Source of the DNA: Burkholderiales bacterium
GTDB lineage: Bacteria; Pseudomonadota; Gammaproteobacteria; Burkholderiales; Burkholderiaceae_F
Assembly (NCBI GenBank): GCA_020248865.1
Contig: JADCGS010000008.1
Location: forward strand, 1-64,000
DNA length: 64,000 nt
Direction of reading: 5' to 3'
Positions 17,717-25,336 of the stretch are shown here, in pieces; position 1 is the stretch's first letter; every line of letters begins with the position of its first letter. The translations under genes were made by a program, and so were the position numbers. Below the pieces are notes generated by a model, which was given only the letters and a program-made list of their open reading frames with translations, was not told where the DNA came from and ran no database searches.

Positions 17717-18736
17717 TCAGGCGGCACGCCAGGCCACCACGGTGTAGCCGCCCGGCGCGTCGGTGAAGTGGCGCTCGACCGCAAAGCCGCTGCCCGCCGC
17801 CAGCGCCTCGATCAGGGGGGCGTCGTACTTCTGCGACTGTTCGGTGTAGATCGTCTCGCCGGCCGCAAAGTGCAGCGTCACGCCGAGCGTGCGGCTCGCC
17901 ACCCGCTGCGCGCACCGGCTCACCAGAAAGCTGCGCGCCGTGCCGTCGAGCGGGTCGTAGCTGGCGTAGTGGCGGAAATGCGCGAGGTCGAAGTCGAAGC
18001 CGCACTCCCGATTGAGCCGCCGCAGGAGATTGAGGTTGAACTGCGCGGTGATGCCGGCGGCATCGTCGTAGGCGGCGCGGATGGCGTGCGGGTCCTTCTT
18101 CAGGTCCAGGCCCAGCAGCAGCCGGTCGCCCGCGGCCAGCCGGTCGCGCACGCCGCGCAGCAGCGCCAGCGCCTCGTCGCGGGTGTAGTTGCCGAGATTG
18201 CTGCCCATGAACAGCGCAGCCTGCCGCGCGCTGGGCCGCGCCGCCGGCCAGTGGCGGAAGTAGTCGCCGCAGACCGGCGCCACCGGCAGCGCCGGCAAGG
18301 CCGCGGCGAAGCGCGCCACGAGTTGCTGCAGGGCCAGCGCCGCCGTGTCCACCGGGCGATAGACGAGCGTGGCGCAGCGCGCATGCAGCGCGGCGCATAG
18401 CGGCAGGGTCTTGGCGCCATCGCCGCTGCCCAGCTCCACCAGTTCGAGCGCGCTGCCGTGCGGCGGGGTCAGCAGCGCGGCCATCGCCTCGGCCTGCGCG
18501 CGCAGCAGCGCGTCCTCGGCCCGCGTCAGGTAATACTCGGGCAGCGCCGTGATCTGCTGGAACAGCCGCGTGCCCTCGTCGTCGTAGAACAGCGCGGCGG
18601 GCAGCGACTTGTGCGGCTGCTGCAGGCCCTCCAGAACCCGGCGCTGTAGCTCGGCATCCATCGCGGGTGCGCCGACCGGACTGCCTGAGCCCTGCGTGCT
18701 CACGCTCTCGCCTTCGGGATGGCCCAGGGCGCTCAC
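17717..18736 (-). CDS. egtD: L-histidine N-alpha-methyltransferase EgtD
   Basis: This SAM-dependent enzyme trimethylates histidine to hercynine, the first step of ergothioneine synthesis. The SAM-binding motif ELVELGSGDGAKT, the GSNLGNYTRDEA segment and the late ETIYTEQSQKYD segment are characteristic. Homology starts near MDAELQRRVLEGL (possible start 18661). The reading frame continues upstream through a dispersed repeat that gives GHPEGESVSTQGSGSPVGAP with a GTG at 18736; which start is used is uncertain. egtB lies 15 bp upstream of the long start, so the two genes are cotranscribed. Confidence 0.92.
   Translation of the reverse strand: MSALGHPEGESVSTQGSGSPVGAPAMDAELQRRVLEGLQQPHKSLPAALFYDDEGTRLFQQITALPEYYLTRAEDALLRAQAEAMAALLTPPHGSALELVELGSGDGAKTLPLCAALHARCATLVYRPVDTAALALQQLVARFAAALPALPVAPVCGDYFRHWPAARPSARQAALFMGSNLGNYTRDEALALLRGVRDRLAAGDRLLLGLDLKKDPHAIRAAYDDAAGITAQFNLNLLRRLNRECGFDFDLAHFRHYASYDPLDGTARSFLVSRCAQRVASRTLGVTLHFAAGETIYTEQSQKYDAPLIEALAAGSGFAVERHFTDAPGGYTVVAWRAA
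18674..18736 (-). repeat. Translatable gene-start repeat at egtD
   Basis: This is a diverged copy of the repeat at 20633-20689. It is read in frame as the N-terminal extension of EgtD and ends GSPV like the other copies. It starts close behind the egtB stop codon. Confidence 0.7.
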
Positions 18737-18751
18737 GGTTCCGCCGACCCC

Positions 18752-19996
18752 TCAGCGCGCACAGCTGCGAAAACCGGCATACAGGTCATTGCGGTCCGGC
18801 AGGTAGAAGTTGCGAAAGCGCGCATCATGCAGCCACGGCGGCGTGGCCAGCGAGGCGCCGCGCAGCACCTGGTGCGTGCCGAACCAGGGTTCCGAGTAGT
18901 CGCGATAAGGGTGCGGCACGAAGCCGGCGTAGGGCGCGAACGCACTGGCGGTCCACTCCCAGACCTCGCCCCAGACGAACCGCGCACCGCCGCTTTGCGC
19001 CGCGCACTCCCACTCGGCTTCGGTCGGCAGGCGGCGCCCGGCCCAGGCGCACCACGCCTGGGCCTCGTGCAGGCTCAGGTGGCAGGCCGGCAGTTCGAGG
19101 TCGAGCCGCTGCCAGCGGCCGCCCAGCAGCTCCTGCCACTGGCCGTCGCAGCGGCGCAGGTAGCGCGGGGCGCAGCGCGCGCCGGCCGCCAGCCAGGCGC
19201 GGCCGGCCGCGCTCCACCACTGCGGCTCGGCATAGCCGCCGTCGTCGACAAAGGCCAGGAAGTCGCGCCAGCGCCGCACCTGCGCGTCGATCTCGAACGA
19301 GGCCAGCGTGACCGGCTGCGCCGGCTGCTCGTTGTCGAAGGCAAAGCCGCCGCCGGCTTGGCCGAGCGCCAGCGACTGCGCCGGCACGTGCAGGGCGGCG
19401 CCCGCGCCGGCACGCCGGCGTGGCGCCCGTTCGGGCAGGGCGATGCCGAGCGCCTGCGCCATGTAGCGGGCGGCCTCGGCGTGCATCGACTCGTGCAGCA
19501 GCGCCAGACGGAAGAAGTACAGCGCAGCGTCGTCGTCGCCGGCGCCGCGCAGCAGGGCCAGACAGTCGTCGAGCTGTTGCGCCAGCAGCGCGCGCGTGGT
19601 CGCCGCAGCGGGCAGCGGCAGCGTCCAGCGCGCCGCCTGCGGCACCTGCCCCGAGTGGTACAGCGCATCGGCCTGCGGCCAGCGTGGCGCCGGGCGCGCG
19701 GCCTGCGGGTCGGCGGCGGCGCCGCGCCGCCACTGCGGGTTGCGCGTGGTCCAGAACTCCTGGAACCAGCCGACGTGGCCCAGCTCCCACAGCGGTGGAT
19801 TGAGCTCCGGGTGCAGCGGCACCTCGAGCGCGGGCAGCGCCTGTTCCCAGCCGGCAAACAGCGCCAGCGTGAGCTGCCGCACGGCGCCCAGTTGCGCGGC
19901 GAGATGTGCCGGGCCGGCGCGGCGCACGTCCGGGCCGGCCGTGGCGGAGGGCCGCCGCGGCGGCGCGTCGGGTCCGATCGGCTGCACCGCGCTCAC
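18752..19996 (-). CDS. egtB: Ergothioneine sulfoxide synthase EgtB
   Basis: This non-haem iron enzyme joins hercynine with a thiol (gamma-glutamylcysteine or cysteine) in an O2-dependent step. The N-terminal DinB-like domain has PPLWELGHVGWFQEFW and the iron-binding HESMHAEA (H-x3-H-x-E). The C-terminal SUMF1-like domain shows RRLPTEAEWECAAQ, VWEWTASAF and LRGASLATPPWLHD. The start GTG at 19996 lies at the end of a repeat copy; the frame continues to a GTG at 20065 through repeat sequence. egtD follows within 15 bp. No egtC was seen, as in short two-gene ergothioneine loci. Confidence 0.9.
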   Translation of the reverse strand: MSAVQPIGPDAPPRRPSATAGPDVRRAGPAHLAAQLGAVRQLTLALFAGWEQALPALEVPLHPELNPPLWELGHVGWFQEFWTTRNPQWRRGAAADPQAARPAPRWPQADALYHSGQVPQAARWTLPLPAAATTRALLAQQLDDCLALLRGAGDDDAALYFFRLALLHESMHAEAARYMAQALGIALPERAPRRRAGAGAALHVPAQSLALGQAGGGFAFDNEQPAQPVTLASFEIDAQVRRWRDFLAFVDDGGYAEPQWWSAAGRAWLAAGARCAPRYLRRCDGQWQELLGGRWQRLDLELPACHLSLHEAQAWCAWAGRRLPTEAEWECAAQSGGARFVWGEVWEWTASAFAPYAGFVPHPYRDYSEPWFGTHQVLRGASLATPPWLHDARFRNFYLPDRNDLYAGFRSCAR

Positions 19997-20125
19997 TGAA
20001 CTACCTGCGCGCTCGGGATTCGCCCTTGGGGATACCCGGCGGGATTGAGGGGATCCCCTGGGCACCTTGGCGGGGTGACGTCCCCCCGCGGGGGGATTCG
20101 CCCTTGGGGCGGCCCGGCGGGAACA
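19996..20125 (-). repeat. Composite gene-start repeat before egtB
   Basis: Two partial copies of the TTCGCCCTTGGGG-type repeat are separated by about 45 bp of G/C-rich sequence with a CCCCCCGCGGGGGG palindrome near 20080. The region fills the whole gap between egtB and the upstream membrane protein gene. Confidence 0.65.
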
Positions 20126-20689
20126 TCAGATCGGGCGCACCTGCGCGTGGCGGGCGGCGATGGCGGCAAACGCCGCCTGCAGTTGAGGCGTGCCGCCGTA
20201 GAAGGCGCGGAACTTGCCGTAGCCGGTGCTCACCACCAGCCGCCGCGCAAAGCCGAAGCCGCGCAGCCGTGCCTGGCGGATCTCGTTCCAGGCGATCTTC
20301 TTGTCGATGAGCCCGGTCTGCCGCAGCCCGGTGGCATCGATCACGGTCGTGCTTCGGAGCAGCAGTGCATACGAGCCGAGCAGCACGGCGGCGCCGGCGC
20401 CCAGCACCCAGCCGGCCTGCGCGTTCAGCAGTGGCGCCATTTCGTCCAAGGCGCGCCAGGCCTGCACGGCGATGAGCACGAGCACCACGCTGGCGCCGAT
20501 GCGATAGCCGCGGCTGTACGCCGGCCCGCTGATGGGCTTGCTGAGATCCAATCCGGGCACTGGACTCACTGGACTACCCTCGCGCTGCGCGCTCAGGTGT
20601 TCGCCCTTGGGGCGGCTCGGCGGGGAGGTTGTACGACCCTCGCGCTGCGCGCTCGGGGATTCGCCCTTGGGGCGGCCCGGCGGGCTCAT
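20126..20689 (-). CDS. Membrane protein with repeat-derived N-terminus
   Basis: A 187-residue protein. The first 40 residues come from two tandem 20-codon repeats (MSPPGRPKGESPSAQREG, then SPPSRPKGEHLSAQREG). The native protein seems to begin near SPVPGLDLSK. Two membrane helices follow at about 65-110, then a PH-like cytoplasmic segment (RSTTVIDATGLRQTG, KIAWNEIRQARLRG). Function unknown. The ATG overlaps the stop of the MaoC gene as ATGA, so translation is probably coupled. Confidence 0.65.
   Translation of the reverse strand: MSPPGRPKGESPSAQREGRTTSPPSRPKGEHLSAQREGSPVSPVPGLDLSKPISGPAYSRGYRIGASVVLVLIAVQAWRALDEMAPLLNAQAGWVLGAGAAVLLGSYALLLRSTTVIDATGLRQTGLIDKKIAWNEIRQARLRGFGFARRLVVSTGYGKFRAFYGGTPQLQAAFAAIAARHAQVRPI
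20567..20689 (-). repeat. Tandem pair of translatable gene-start repeats (best copy)
   Basis: Two units with an exact 60-bp period (CGCGCTGCGCGCTC at 20581 and 20641) are translated in frame as 20-residue units. The outer unit begins at ATGA, overlapping the MaoC stop; the inner ends at CCAGTGAGT. This is the reference copy for the family also found at 859, 18674, 19996 and 26819. Confidence 0.85.
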
Positions 20690-21108
20690 AGCCTCTCCGC
20701 CGCCAGCACGAGGCCATGGCCCGACAGGACGAGTTCGCCGTGCTGGTTGTGCACGCGGCCGTCCATCTCGACCAGTTCGCCTCGCATCGACGGCTTGTCT
20801 TCCACGCGCACGACGGTCCACTCCAGGGCCAGCGTGTCGCCGGCTTTCACGGCCTTGCGAAACTGCACGCGGAAGTCCAGGCCGAGCGCCGGGCAGATGC
20901 GCGCAAAGTGCTCGGCCGACAGCGCCAGCAGCAGCGAGGCGGTGTGCGGACCGCAGGCGATGATTGAGCCGAAGCGCGAGGCGCGCGCCACCGCCTCGTC
21001 GTGATGCAGCGGATTGGTGTCGCCGCAGGCGCGGGCAAAGCTGCGGATGCTGTCGACGTCCAGGGTCACGCTCTTGCCGAACCGGTCGCCCACTTTGGCA
21101 AAGCGCAT
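20686..21108 (-). CDS. MaoC-like hydratase
   Basis: A hot-dog-fold protein of 140 residues. The hydratase motif is present as RACGDTNPLHHDEAVARASRFG (Asp and His of the active site), followed by GSIIACGPHTASLLLALSAEHF. MaoC-like proteins hydrate enoyl-CoA esters. The substrate is unknown. It overlaps the upstream isomerase gene as TGATG and the downstream membrane protein gene as ATGA, so it sits in a tight operon. Confidence 0.85.
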   Translation of the reverse strand: MRFAKVGDRFGKSVTLDVDSIRSFARACGDTNPLHHDEAVARASRFGSIIACGPHTASLLLALSAEHFARICPALGLDFRVQFRKAVKAGDTLALEWTVVRVEDKPSMRGELVEMDGRVHNQHGELVLSGHGLVLAAERL

Positions 21109-21791
21109 CAGGCCCCCGGCCGCTTGACGCCCGTCGGCAGCGTGGCGGCGCGCCGCAACGCATCGCTGTCGAACAGCGGCGCGGCGTTCAGCCAGTCGGC
21201 CAGCATGGGCAGCGCGTCGAAGCCCCAGACGAGCCGGCTGCCCCGCGGCGTCGTCGCCACGGCGGTGGGCACGCCGAACACGCCCTCGGCGATCGCCAGG
21301 GCGCCGTTGTCGCGCAGCGCCTGCTTGACGGCCGGCGCCTCGAGCGCCGCGGCGCTGATGCCCAGGTCGCCCAGAACCGCGGCGAAGCCCGGCTCGTCGG
21401 GCAACCGACCCTCCCGCCAGACAAAGCGGAACAGGCGCTCGATCGCGGCGCGACTGCCGCCGGCGGCAATGGCCGCACGCAGCAGCGGCAGCGGATTGAA
21501 CGGATGATGGCGCGGCACCTGCATCGGGATGCCGTGGCGCGCCGCCAGCCAGGCCACGTGCTCGTAGGTGAACCGACGCTTGGGTCCGATCTCGGCCGGC
21601 CCCTTGTGGCCCCAGTGGTCCAGCAGGCCGGCGAACAGCACCGGGCGGTAGTCGATCTGCGGTGCCGGCACCACGGCAGCCAGCGCCTGCGGCAGTGCCT
21701 CGAACGCCAGGTAGGCAAACGGCGAGATGAAGTCGAAGTACCACCGGACCTGGGCCGGCGTGACCGCGGCGCTCCCGACGTCGGCTGGCAT
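21108..21791 (-). CDS. DsbA-fold 2-hydroxychromene-2-carboxylate isomerase family protein
   Basis: A thioredoxin-fold protein of 227 residues with the family signature WYFDFISPFAYLAFEALPQAL, the Ser replacing the first Cys of DsbA. HCCA isomerases use glutathione in naphthalene breakdown; most homologues in other contexts have unknown substrates. GVFGVPTAV marks the cis-Pro loop. It is translationally coupled to the MaoC gene, suggesting a shared CoA or aromatic pathway. A second family member is at 36298-36900. Confidence 0.82.
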   Translation of the reverse strand: MPADVGSAAVTPAQVRWYFDFISPFAYLAFEALPQALAAVVPAPQIDYRPVLFAGLLDHWGHKGPAEIGPKRRFTYEHVAWLAARHGIPMQVPRHHPFNPLPLLRAAIAAGGSRAAIERLFRFVWREGRLPDEPGFAAVLGDLGISAAALEAPAVKQALRDNGALAIAEGVFGVPTAVATTPRGSRLVWGFDALPMLADWLNAAPLFDSDALRRAATLPTGVKRPGA

Positions 21792-21800
21792 CGTCGACCG

Positions 21801-22025
21801 TCAGCCGGCCTGCTGCGCGCGGCGCCCGGCCAGTTGCGCCCAGACGGCGCGCTTCTCGTCGTCGTCGTACAGGCCCCAGTGCGCGATCTCGTCGAGCGTC
21901 CGCAGGCAGCCGTTGCACAGCCCGGTCTGCTCGTTCATCGTACACACCGAAACGCAGGGTGATGCGACCCCCGCGGCCACCGGCGTGACGCTGTAACTGG
22001 GGGCAAACAGGGGGCGGCGGTTCAT
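21801..22025 (-). CDS. DUF1289 Cys-rich small protein
   Basis: A 74-residue protein with the DUF1289 cysteine motif SPCVSVCTMNEQTGLCNGC followed by LRTLDEIAHW. The four Cys suggest metal or Fe-S binding; function is unknown. It is 10 bp upstream of the isomerase gene and probably the first gene of this short operon. Confidence 0.85.
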   Translation of the reverse strand: MNRRPLFAPSYSVTPVAAGVASPCVSVCTMNEQTGLCNGCLRTLDEIAHWGLYDDDEKRAVWAQLAGRRAQQAG

Positions 22026-22125
22026 GGGCGCTTTGACCGGGCGCCGGCGCAGGGCAAGGCGCCGTTGCGGAACGTTTCGACTCGCGATGGATTGTCGCAT
22101 GCAAGGCGGCGGCGCCTGTCGCTCA

Positions 22126-22557
22126 TCAACCGCCGGCGGCGGCCGCACGCTTGCCCTGCAGCCGCTGCGCAAAGCGCGCGGCGTCGATGACCATGCGCTC
22201 GTGGGTCCCCTCGGAAATGAGATCGTGCCCGTCATGTGCGCGGGCGCGGAACGTCACCTTGCGGCCGTCCACCGCGATCACCTCCGACTCTACCGTCACC
22301 GTCAGGCCGGGCGGCGTGGCCGCCAGGTGCGAGAAGTCGACGTGCGTGCCGACCGACTGCTCGCGCGGCCAGTCCAGGTACGGCTTGATCACGAGCTGGC
22401 AGGCGCCTTCCATCAGGCCCACCAGGAATCCGGTGGCAAACACCTCCGGCATTTCGCGGAACTCGGCCAGCTCCGGGTACAGATGCGGCACCGTCTTGTT
22501 GGCCGGCACCGTGTAGCGGAACTGGCCGCGCAGGCCGGCCTTCAGCTCGGGGGACAT
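22126..22557 (-). CDS. FlK-like acyl-CoA thioesterase
   Basis: A hot-dog thioesterase of 143 residues. The run of motifs NKTVPHLYPELAEF, EVFATGFLVGLMEGAC, ATPPGLTVTVE and GTHERMVID closely follows fluoroacetyl-CoA thioesterase FlK of Streptomyces cattleya, including the Thr, Glu and His positions of its catalytic triad region. The physiological substrate here is unlikely to be fluoroacetyl-CoA; a short or toxic acyl-CoA is more probable. It is divergent from the EamA gene. Confidence 0.8.
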   Translation of the reverse strand: MSPELKAGLRGQFRYTVPANKTVPHLYPELAEFREMPEVFATGFLVGLMEGACQLVIKPYLDWPREQSVGTHVDFSHLAATPPGLTVTVESEVIAVDGRKVTFRARAHDGHDLISEGTHERMVIDAARFAQRLQGKRAAAAGG

Positions 22558-22658
22558 GCAGGGCTCCGTGCGGGATGCAGTGACGGCGACGATAGCGCGG
22601 CCGCGGCGCCGGTTGCGCTGTGCAACGAGCGAGAGGGTCCGGGCTAGGATGACGGGCG

Positions 22659-23555
22659 ATGAAAGACGTTCCCGCCGCCCGTCGCGCGCTCGATGCGCCG
22701 GCCCTGAGCCTGATGCTGCTGCTGACCGTGCTCTGGGGCCTGCAGCAGGTGGCCATCAAGCTCGCGCTGCCGAGCGTCTCGCCGGTCACGCAGGCGGCCA
22801 TCCGGTCGATCGTCGCCGCGCTGCTGCTGCTGGCCTGGGCGCACGGGCGCGGCATCGCCCTGTGGCAACGTGACGGCACCGGGCGCGCGGGCCTGCTGGC
22901 CGGCCTGCTGTTTGCCGCCGAGTTCGTGTTCATCTATGCCGGCCTTGCCCACACCACGGCTTCGCGGATGGTCGTGTTCGTCTACCTCGCCCCGGTGCTG
23001 ACCGCGCTTGGACTGGCGCTGTTCGTGCCGGGCGAGAAGCTCGCGCCCGTGCAGTGGGCAGGCGTGCTGCTCGCCTTTGCCGGCATCGTGCTGGCGTTCA
23101 GCGACCACGGCGGCGGCACGGCCAGCACGCTCTTCGGCGACGCCTGCGGTGTGCTGGCGGCCGTGCTGTGGGCCGCCACCACCGTGCTGATCCGCGCCAG
23201 CCGGCTTTCCGGCGCCACCGCCGAGAAGACGCTCGCCTACCAGCTCGGCGTCTCGGCGTTGGCGCTGCCGCTGGCGGCGGCGCTGCTCGGCGAGCCGGGC
23301 GTGATGCGCCTGGACGCCGTGGCCGTGGGCAGCCTGCTGTTCCAGTCGGTGGTGGTCGCCTTTGCCAGCTACCTGGCGTGGTTCTGGCTCCTGACGCGCT
23401 ACCTGGCCGGCCGGCTGGCGGTGTTCTCGTTCCTGACGCCGCTGTTCGGCGTGCTGTTCGGCGTGCTGTTGCTCGGTGAGCCGCTGTCGCTGCGCTTCGT
23501 GCTGGCGGCGGTCGCGGTGGGCGCCGGCATCGCGCTGGTGAACCTGCGCCGGTAG
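22659..23555 (+). CDS. EamA/DMT-family permease
   Basis: A membrane protein of 298 residues with ten predicted helices in two EamA repeats (first LLTVLWGLQQVAIKLALP, second GDACGVLAAVLWAATTVLIR). Family members export metabolites such as amino acids. The substrate is unknown. It is transcribed divergently from the thioesterase gene. Confidence 0.85.
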   Translation: MKDVPAARRALDAPALSLMLLLTVLWGLQQVAIKLALPSVSPVTQAAIRSIVAALLLLAWAHGRGIALWQRDGTGRAGLLAGLLFAAEFVFIYAGLAHTTASRMVVFVYLAPVLTALGLALFVPGEKLAPVQWAGVLLAFAGIVLAFSDHGGGTASTLFGDACGVLAAVLWAATTVLIRASRLSGATAEKTLAYQLGVSALALPLAAALLGEPGVMRLDAVAVGSLLFQSVVVAFASYLAWFWLLTRYLAGRLAVFSFLTPLFGVLFGVLLLGEPLSLRFVLAAVAVGAGIALVNLRR

Positions 23556-23682
23556 CCACCCCGGGGCCCCCGGCCGGCGTCGGGGGCACGGGCTGCCTCG
23601 ATGCCCCGCGGGCCGATCCGCAGTCGTCAGGCGCCCGGATTACCGCTAGGCTTGACGGCAGCGACGGCCCAGGGCGAAGCCG

Positions 23683-24252
23683 ATGCAGCTGGTCAATGTT
23701 CCCAACGTCATCACGCTGGCGCGCGCGCTGCTCGTGCCGGTGGTGACCTACGCGCTGGCCACGCGCGACTACGACCTGGCGCTGGCGCTGTTCCTGGCCT
23801 GTGCGATCGGCGACTTTCTCGACGGCTGGATTGCCCGTCGCTTTGACCTGCGCACGCGCTTCGGCGCGCTGGCCGACCCGCTGGCCGACAAGGCGATCAT
23901 GCTGGCGGTCACGCTGCTGCTGGCCTGGCAGGGCTGGCTGCCGTGGTGGCTGGCGGTGCTGGTGGTGCTGCGCGACGGGGTGATCGTCGGCGGCGCGCTC
24001 GTCTACCACTGGCGGATCGGCCACGTGGAAATGGCCCCGACGCGCTGGTCCAAGGCCAACACCGCCCTGGAGTTCGTGCTGCTCGCCAGCGTGCTGGCGG
24101 TCGCCGCCGGTCTGGTCGAGCGCGACGCCTGGTTGGCCGTGCTGCTGTGGGCGTGCACGGCGACGATCGTCGTCTCCGGCGTGCAGTACGTCGTCGTGTG
24201 GAGCCGCAAGGCGAGCGAGGCGACCGCTACGCAGCGCGCGGCCGCACGCTGA
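23683..24252 (+). CDS. CDP-alcohol phosphatidyltransferase
   Basis: An integral membrane enzyme of 189 residues. The family signature D-G-x2-A-R-x8-G-x3-D-x3-D is visible as FLDGWIARR...FGALADPLADK. Such enzymes transfer a phosphatidyl group from CDP-diacylglycerol to an alcohol (e.g. glycerol-3-phosphate in PgsA). The short length and VNVPNVITLARALLVP start fit the PgsA-like branch, but the acceptor alcohol cannot be told. Confidence 0.82.
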   Translation: MQLVNVPNVITLARALLVPVVTYALATRDYDLALALFLACAIGDFLDGWIARRFDLRTRFGALADPLADKAIMLAVTLLLAWQGWLPWWLAVLVVLRDGVIVGGALVYHWRIGHVEMAPTRWSKANTALEFVLLASVLAVAAGLVERDAWLAVLLWACTATIVVSGVQYVVVWSRKASEATATQRAAAR

Positions 24253-24280
24253 CGTTCACCCGTGCTGCGGCCCGGGCCGC

Positions 24281-24330
24281 TTCAGACCGCCTCAGACCGC
24301 CTCAGACTGCCTCAGACCACCTCAGGCCGC
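24281..24330. repeat. Five 10-bp tandem repeats at the mvaB stop
   Basis: Five decamers of the form CTCAGACCGC with small changes. On the minus strand each carries TGA, and the last overlaps the TGA stop of mvaB (24322-24324). Several backup stop codons result. Confidence 0.75.
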
Positions 24331-25248
24331 CGCCGCCGCGGCCGGCGCGCTGCGGGCGGCCAGGGCATTGCCGGCCCGCGCAAACGCCTTGCGGCCGAGG
24401 ATGCCGCTGATCCACTGGCCGATGGCCACCACCTGCTCGAAGTCGATGCCGGTGTCGATGCCCAGGCCGCGCAGCAGGTACAGCACGTCCTCGGTGGCCA
24501 CATTGCCGGTCGCACCCTTGGCATAGGGGCAGCCGCCGAGGCCCGCCACGCTGGTGTCGAAGCTGGCGACGCCCATCTGCAGGCAGGCGTAGATGTTGGC
24601 CAGCGCCTGGCCGTAAGTGTCGTGAAAGTGCCCGCTGATGTCGCCGATCGCGTAGTGCGCCAGCGCGGCCTCCATCGCGGCCTGGGTGGCGCGCGGCGTG
24701 CCGGTGCCGATGGTGTCGGCCACGCCGATGTGCTGCACGCCCAGCTCCTTCATGAGACGCGCCACGTAACCGACGGCGGCCGGCTCGACCTCGCCCTGGT
24801 AGGGGCAGCCGAGCGCGGTGGAGATGGCGCCGCGGATGCGCAGGCCGTGCGCGCGCGCCGCCTCGCAGACGGGCCGAAAGCGCTCGATCGACTCGGCGAT
24901 CGAACAGTTGATGTTCTTCCGGCTGAACGCCTCGCTGGCGGCGGCGAACACCACGATCTCGTCGGCCTTCGCGGCCAGCGCGCCCTCGAAGCCCTTCATG
25001 TTGGGCACCAGCACCGAGTAGGTGATGCCGGGCTTGCGGGCGATGCGCCCCATGACCTCTGCGCCGTCGGCCATCTGCGGCACCCACTTCGGCGAGACGA
25101 AACTCGTCACCTCGATGTTGGGAAAGCCGGCCGCCGTCAGGCGATCGACCAGCTCGACCTTCACCGCGGCCGGGATCATCTGCTTCTCGTTCTGCAGCCC
25201 GTCGCGCGGGCCGACTTCGACGATGTGAACCTTTCCCGGCAGGGCCAT
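24322..25248 (-). CDS. mvaB: Hydroxymethylglutaryl-CoA lyase
   Basis: A TIM-barrel lyase of 308 residues that splits HMG-CoA into acetoacetate and acetyl-CoA, the last step of leucine breakdown. EVGPRDGLQNEK near the start, the metal ligands HFHDTYGQA, and the catalytic Cys loop GLGGCPYAKGATGN are all present. The start MALPGKVHIVE has GGGAG upstream. It lies downstream of the liu-type genes but is separated from them by a hydrolase gene and repeats. Confidence 0.93.
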   Translation of the reverse strand: MALPGKVHIVEVGPRDGLQNEKQMIPAAVKVELVDRLTAAGFPNIEVTSFVSPKWVPQMADGAEVMGRIARKPGITYSVLVPNMKGFEGALAAKADEIVVFAAASEAFSRKNINCSIAESIERFRPVCEAARAHGLRIRGAISTALGCPYQGEVEPAAVGYVARLMKELGVQHIGVADTIGTGTPRATQAAMEAALAHYAIGDISGHFHDTYGQALANIYACLQMGVASFDTSVAGLGGCPYAKGATGNVATEDVLYLLRGLGIDTGIDFEQVVAIGQWISGILGRKAFARAGNALAARSAPAAAAAA

Positions 25249-25336
25249 GGCCGCAGCTCCCAAGGAGGTGAACAGGCAGTCGATGTTAGTCGCCCCGCGC
25301 GCGCCGTCCGGACGGCGCGGATGGTGCCGCCGCGCC

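Noticed and set aside
25255-25275. AAGGAGGTGA on the plus strand upstream of mvaB, a perfect ribosome-binding sequence
   Set aside because: The nearest plus-strand ATG is too far away and its frame has no sensible product; on the mvaB strand it is merely an anti-Shine-Dalgarno-like stretch, probably chance.
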